From Gammaproteobacteria bacterium (GTDB taxonomy: Bacteria > Pseudomonadota > Gammaproteobacteria > S012-40): a stretch of 51,486 nt of DNA. Below the pieces are notes generated by a model. That model was not told the DNA's origin. It was given only the letters and a program-made list of their open reading frames with translations, and searched no databases. Location: contig JAOUJM010000007.1 in the NCBI GenBank assembly GCA_029883265.1, positions 1 through 51,486 on the forward strand. The letters are read 5' to 3'. Below are positions 51,003-51,486 of this stretch, in pieces. Within the stretch, counting starts at the first letter, position 1. Each line of letters opens with the position of its first letter. The position numbers were made by a program, and so were the translations under genes.

Positions 51003-51425
51003 GGGGGGATTGCCTACTAATTAAGTGACCGATTAGTTTAATTTAGATGTGCTTGTAACACTAGCATATTTTTAAATTGGGTTTAGATGAGGGTAATTTG
51101 GTTCATGGCGACCTTGTTGGTGTAGAAAATCTGGAATCGTTTTTTTAATTGGAATTGCCGCATTAAAATATGCTGATGTAGGAGTGTATATTTTTGCTAA
51201 CTGGGAAAATAGAATTGAGCTTGAAACTCGTTTTAGAAGAATAGATGAACTGGCCAAAATTATACTCTTAAAATTAAATTTAGCTGTCGCTAATCTGTGA
51301 AGCATGTCCCGATTTATCGCTTGCGTTATTGTTAATGTGAAGTTCATAGCACCAGTCCTGAGCAGTCACACAACGTATTTCAGCTCTTTTGCGCTAGAAT
51401 CAGTCCATTGCTTAGGAGATGTTAT
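51003..51425. other. intergenic region of 423 bases
   Basis: No well-supported gene. A minus ORF (51072-51347) lacks a recognisable SD or family. A plus-strand frame at 51097-51299 ends RIELETRFRRIDELAKI... but has no ATG. Divergent starts of the exporter and the receiver gene at the two ends. Confidence 0.5.
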
Positions 51426-51486
51426 ATGACTAGACTAAATATTTTAATTGTTGATGATTCTGAAACAATGCGTGGAATTTTGCGCC
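51426..51486 (+). CDS. CheY-like response regulator, start only (3'-truncated)
   Basis: The first 20 residues are visible: ATG at 51426, SD AGGAG 8 bases upstream, then MTRLNILIVDDSETMRGILR, the typical N-terminus of a receiver domain with the Asp-Asp metal-binding pair at 10-11. Rest of the gene lies outside the window; it could be a CheY, PilG/PilH or multi-domain regulator. Confidence 0.85.
   Translation, partial: MTRLNILIVDDSETMRGILR

Noticed and set aside
51097-51299. Plus-strand open frame ending in a protein-like segment (ENRIELETRFRRIDELAKI)
   Set aside because: It has no ATG and no SD near its only GTG; could be a remnant of a gene but the evidence is too thin.
51072-51347. 91-residue minus-strand ORF upstream of the ABC exporter
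   Set aside because: No SD, no recognisable family and low-complexity Ser/Ile-rich translation; likely a chance frame.
1-51486. Search for tRNA, rRNA, CRISPR, insertion sequences, prophage or integrase
   Set aside because: No cloverleaf with CCA context, no regular repeat array, no transposase or phage-type reading frame was recognised by eye; a covariance-model and HMM search would be the proper check.

Overview
The window reads as a chromosome segment of a free-living gammaproteobacterium with AT-leaning DNA. The main evidence is the order rpoH-ftsX-ftsE-ftsY transcribed leftward, facing two M16 peptidases and rsmD, a layout familiar from pseudomonads and relatives. ClpB, GreB, NadC, a QseBC/PmrAB-like two-component pair, PsiE, many outer-membrane barrels and lipoproteins, and LysR and EAL/HDOD signalling proteins fit a Gram-negative host. 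I cannot name the order or genus. I see no rRNA, tRNA, CRISPR array, insertion sequence, phage gene or integrase; almost all of the window looks vertically inherited.

Layout. 1-3.7 kb: end of a gamma-glutamyltransferase, an AT-rich spacer with a possible small RNA, bioD, a lone pseudopilin, and psiE. 3.9-6.8 kb: two tandem EAL-HDOD proteins (the first with an eroded EAL part) and a small cytochrome c. 6.9-8.8 kb: an RRM RNA-binding protein, a CbbR-like LysR regulator and a CusF-like copper protein. 8.8-11.2 kb: a secreted beta-helix protein with an exported partner, then an unknown cytosolic protein. 11.3-18.5 kb: rpoH, ftsXEY, the M16 pair and rsmD. 18.5-24.5 kb: a receiver-HDOD protein, nadC, greB, an exported ankyrin protein, a PlsC-type acyltransferase and a membrane-anchored GltB-like flavoprotein. 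24.4-29.4 kb: a sensor kinase/regulator pair and clpB. 29.6-35.0 kb: a DUF4382 lipoprotein, a five-gene ECF sigma operon and an outer-membrane protein. 35.1-42.7 kb: a methyltransferase, two small barrels, an SDR, an operon of AMP/thymidine phosphorylase, PRPP synthetase and DUF1614 protein, and a chemotaxis receptor. 42.8-51.5 kb: a short phosphate-binding-type protein with a porin, a TonB-C lipoprotein, exported unknowns, an amidohydrolase, a lipoprotein hydrolase, a GNAT enzyme, an Atm1-type ABC exporter and the start of a receiver protein.

The most informative regulatory signal concerns heat shock. A near-perfect CIRCE element (the HrcA operator) lies across the predicted promoter of rpoH, and clpB carries a textbook sigma-32 promoter. 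This suggests a cascade in which HrcA represses rpoH and RpoH activates clpB. The rpoH gene also appears to begin at TTG.

The best candidates for less-described biology are: the nucleotide phosphorylase/PRPP synthetase/DUF1614 operon, possibly an archaeal-like NMP salvage route; the overlapping ECF sigma operon with a DUF3106 protein and a C-terminal barrel; the beta-helix pair; and two unexplained promoter-proximal dyads (upstream of psiE and upstream of the TonB-C lipoprotein). All functional calls rest on motif recognition by eye; no database search was run.
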